NCBI RefSeq assembly: GCF_001456355.1
Contig: NZ_CP010271.1
Coordinates: 806,001 to 870,000 of the forward strand
Reading direction: 5' to 3'
Source: Mycobacteroides saopaulense
Lineage (GTDB): Bacteria > Actinomycetota > Actinomycetes > Mycobacteriales > Mycobacteriaceae
Length of the DNA: 64,000 nt
Under the pieces are notes generated by a model. The model had not been told where the DNA came from and ran no database searches. It was given only the letters and a program-made list of their open reading frames with translations. Shown piece after piece: positions 63,156 through 64,000 of this stretch (position 1 is its first letter; each line of letters starts with the position of its first letter). The position numbers and the translations under genes were made by a program.

Positions 63156-63631
63156 CGCAGGTGACCCACACAGACGCAGCTCGGAGGGGTTGCGGCTACG
63201 GCGATCAATACAGCTCCCTGTGTGACCTGGGACACAAGTCCCAGCAATCTACGACTACGTCTCGGACATCATGGGCTATTCGGTTCCTGGATGCACACAA
63301 AACGCGAAAATGGATTCAGGCGTGAATGTAAATTGACGGTCGTCTACTGGGGTTGTAGTACCCCGATGTCCAGGTGGTTCGCGTGTTTGCTTCGGTCATC
63401 CGACCGCTTGCCGTAAACGCTTGTTGACGCTTCTGGCAAACTTTCCTCAACCACTTTGCGTGAGTACGACCCCGGCTGGCGCGGAGCGCAGCGACCGAGG
63501 CAAATCTGGGCACGCAGTGTTACCAGACAAATCGCAGGTAGACACGATTTTCAAATATCCGCTATGAGATGGGTCACACGTTTACAGTGCTGCTCACGTT
63601 TGTAGGTTTCCTCAAAGGAGAGGTAGCGGTC
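63156..63631. promoter_or_regulatory. 476-base intergenic region between yrbEA and a divergent secreted-protein gene
   Basis: No gene can be supported. The left part should hold the mce promoter and the right part the promoter of the TTG-started secreted protein, including AAAGGAGAGG at 63614-63623. The base composition is more AT-rich than the surroundings (for example 63530-63620). CACGTTT is repeated at 63573 and 63596 as a minor direct repeat. No strong palindrome was seen. Confidence 0.5.
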
Positions 63632-64000
63632 TTGTCTCAGCGCCATCGAAAGTCATCCAAAAAGGTCGTCGTCCAACGCACCGTGACCGCGGCGGGAGCA
63701 GTCGCCGCGACCGCTAGCTTGGCTTTCGTCGGTCCGACCGCACAGGCCGCTGCGGCGGCGCCGGACTACAAGGGTGCGGTCACGGACTATAAGGACGCGC
63801 TCAATAACTACTTATCCGGAACTAATGCGATCGGCACGGCAGCCGGAGGCGTGTGGAATCCCGTCGCGCAGGGTTCCGGCGGCCTGCTCCCGACGTTCGG
63901 GACGAGTCTCACGCACTCGAACCTGACCAAGATCGCCGACCTCCCCGACGTGCTGCGTAATCTCGCGAGCACGCCGCTGCCAACGGCCGTGCCGGGCGTC
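63632..64000 (+). CDS. Secreted protein of unknown function (partial, C-terminus outside window)
   Basis: 123 residues from TTG 63632, chosen because AAAGGAGAGG lies 9-11 bases before it and the N-terminus then reads SQRHRKSSKKVVVQRTVTAAGAVAATASLAFVGPTAQAAAAA. That is a basic head plus hydrophobic core and an AQA-A cleavage site, a Sec signal. The mature part has YKGAVTDYKDALNNYLSGTNA and then VWNPVAQGSGGLLPTFG, resembling N-termini of a large exported mycobacterial protein family. No domain can be named. The gene is cut by the window edge. Confidence 0.75.
   Translation, partial: MSQRHRKSSKKVVVQRTVTAAGAVAATASLAFVGPTAQAAAAAPDYKGAVTDYKDALNNYLSGTNAIGTAAGGVWNPVAQGSGGLLPTFGTSLTHSNLTKIADLPDVLRNLASTPLPTAVPGV

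Overview
The window is a chromosomal stretch of a rapidly growing mycobacterium, most likely the Mycobacteroides abscessus/chelonae group. The evidence is high GC with heavy GTG/TTG start use, a complete yrbE-mce operon, an MmpS/MmpL pair, EthA/EthR, PrrA/PrrB and CtpE, several F420-type luciferase-like oxidoreductases, an MPT64-like secreted protein and a 13E12-family HNH protein. All are mycobacterial hallmarks whose protein sequences I recognise. There is no prophage, insertion sequence, CRISPR array or complete RNA gene. Genes are dense, and many neighbours overlap by 4 bases or converge with short antisense overlaps.

Layout. (1) 1-6.2 kb: a small-molecule catabolic locus with a class III PLP enzyme, an APC permease, an APH-fold kinase, an SDR dehydrogenase and a GntR/UTRA regulator. 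I infer amino-alcohol uptake, phosphorylation and phospho-lyase breakdown. (2) 6.2-19.2 kb: FKBP isomerase, PrrAB two-component system, a flavin monooxygenase, then EchA6, a metallo-beta-lactamase-fold protein, CtpE, and an Rv0909/Rv0910-like small-protein pair split by a secreted lipase. This resembles the M. tuberculosis Rv0902c-Rv0910 block with insertions. (3) 19.3-25.3 kb: a small Cys/Gly-rich secreted protein, an LLM oxidoreductase, TetR, a DHA2-type MFS pump and an aldehyde dehydrogenase/DUF779 pair. (4) 25.3-32.8 kb: two large repeat-rich putative surface proteins of the same design flank YaaA, a VOC protein and DNA polymerase IV, followed by a MarR/membrane-protein pair.

(5) 32.8-43.2 kb: an EthR divergon. 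EthR heads a leftward run with an alcohol dehydrogenase, a thioesterase and an enoyl-CoA hydratase-like protein, and EthA is read rightward across a visible operator. An ArsR-SRPBCC fusion with a perfect 22-bp palindrome follows, then a TetR-controlled MmpS/MmpL efflux pair with a 14-bp palindrome. (6) 43.2-52.5 kb: ArsC, two LysR regulators with divergent targets, an LLM oxidoreductase, small membrane proteins, a FUSC-type transporter, an NAD-dependent formate dehydrogenase and a FadA2-like thiolase. (7) 52.5-63.2 kb: a complete leftward operon yrbEA-yrbEB-mceABCDEF-mam ending in an MPT64-like secreted protein, with a strong hairpin between it and the thiolase. (8) 63.6 kb to the end: the start of a secreted protein of unknown function, cut by the window edge.

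The most interesting points are the EthR divergon, which gives EthA a catabolic context; the paired repeat-bearing surface proteins with a near-identical internal 312-bp duplication; the split small-protein pair; and the clear palindromic operators at three regulator genes.
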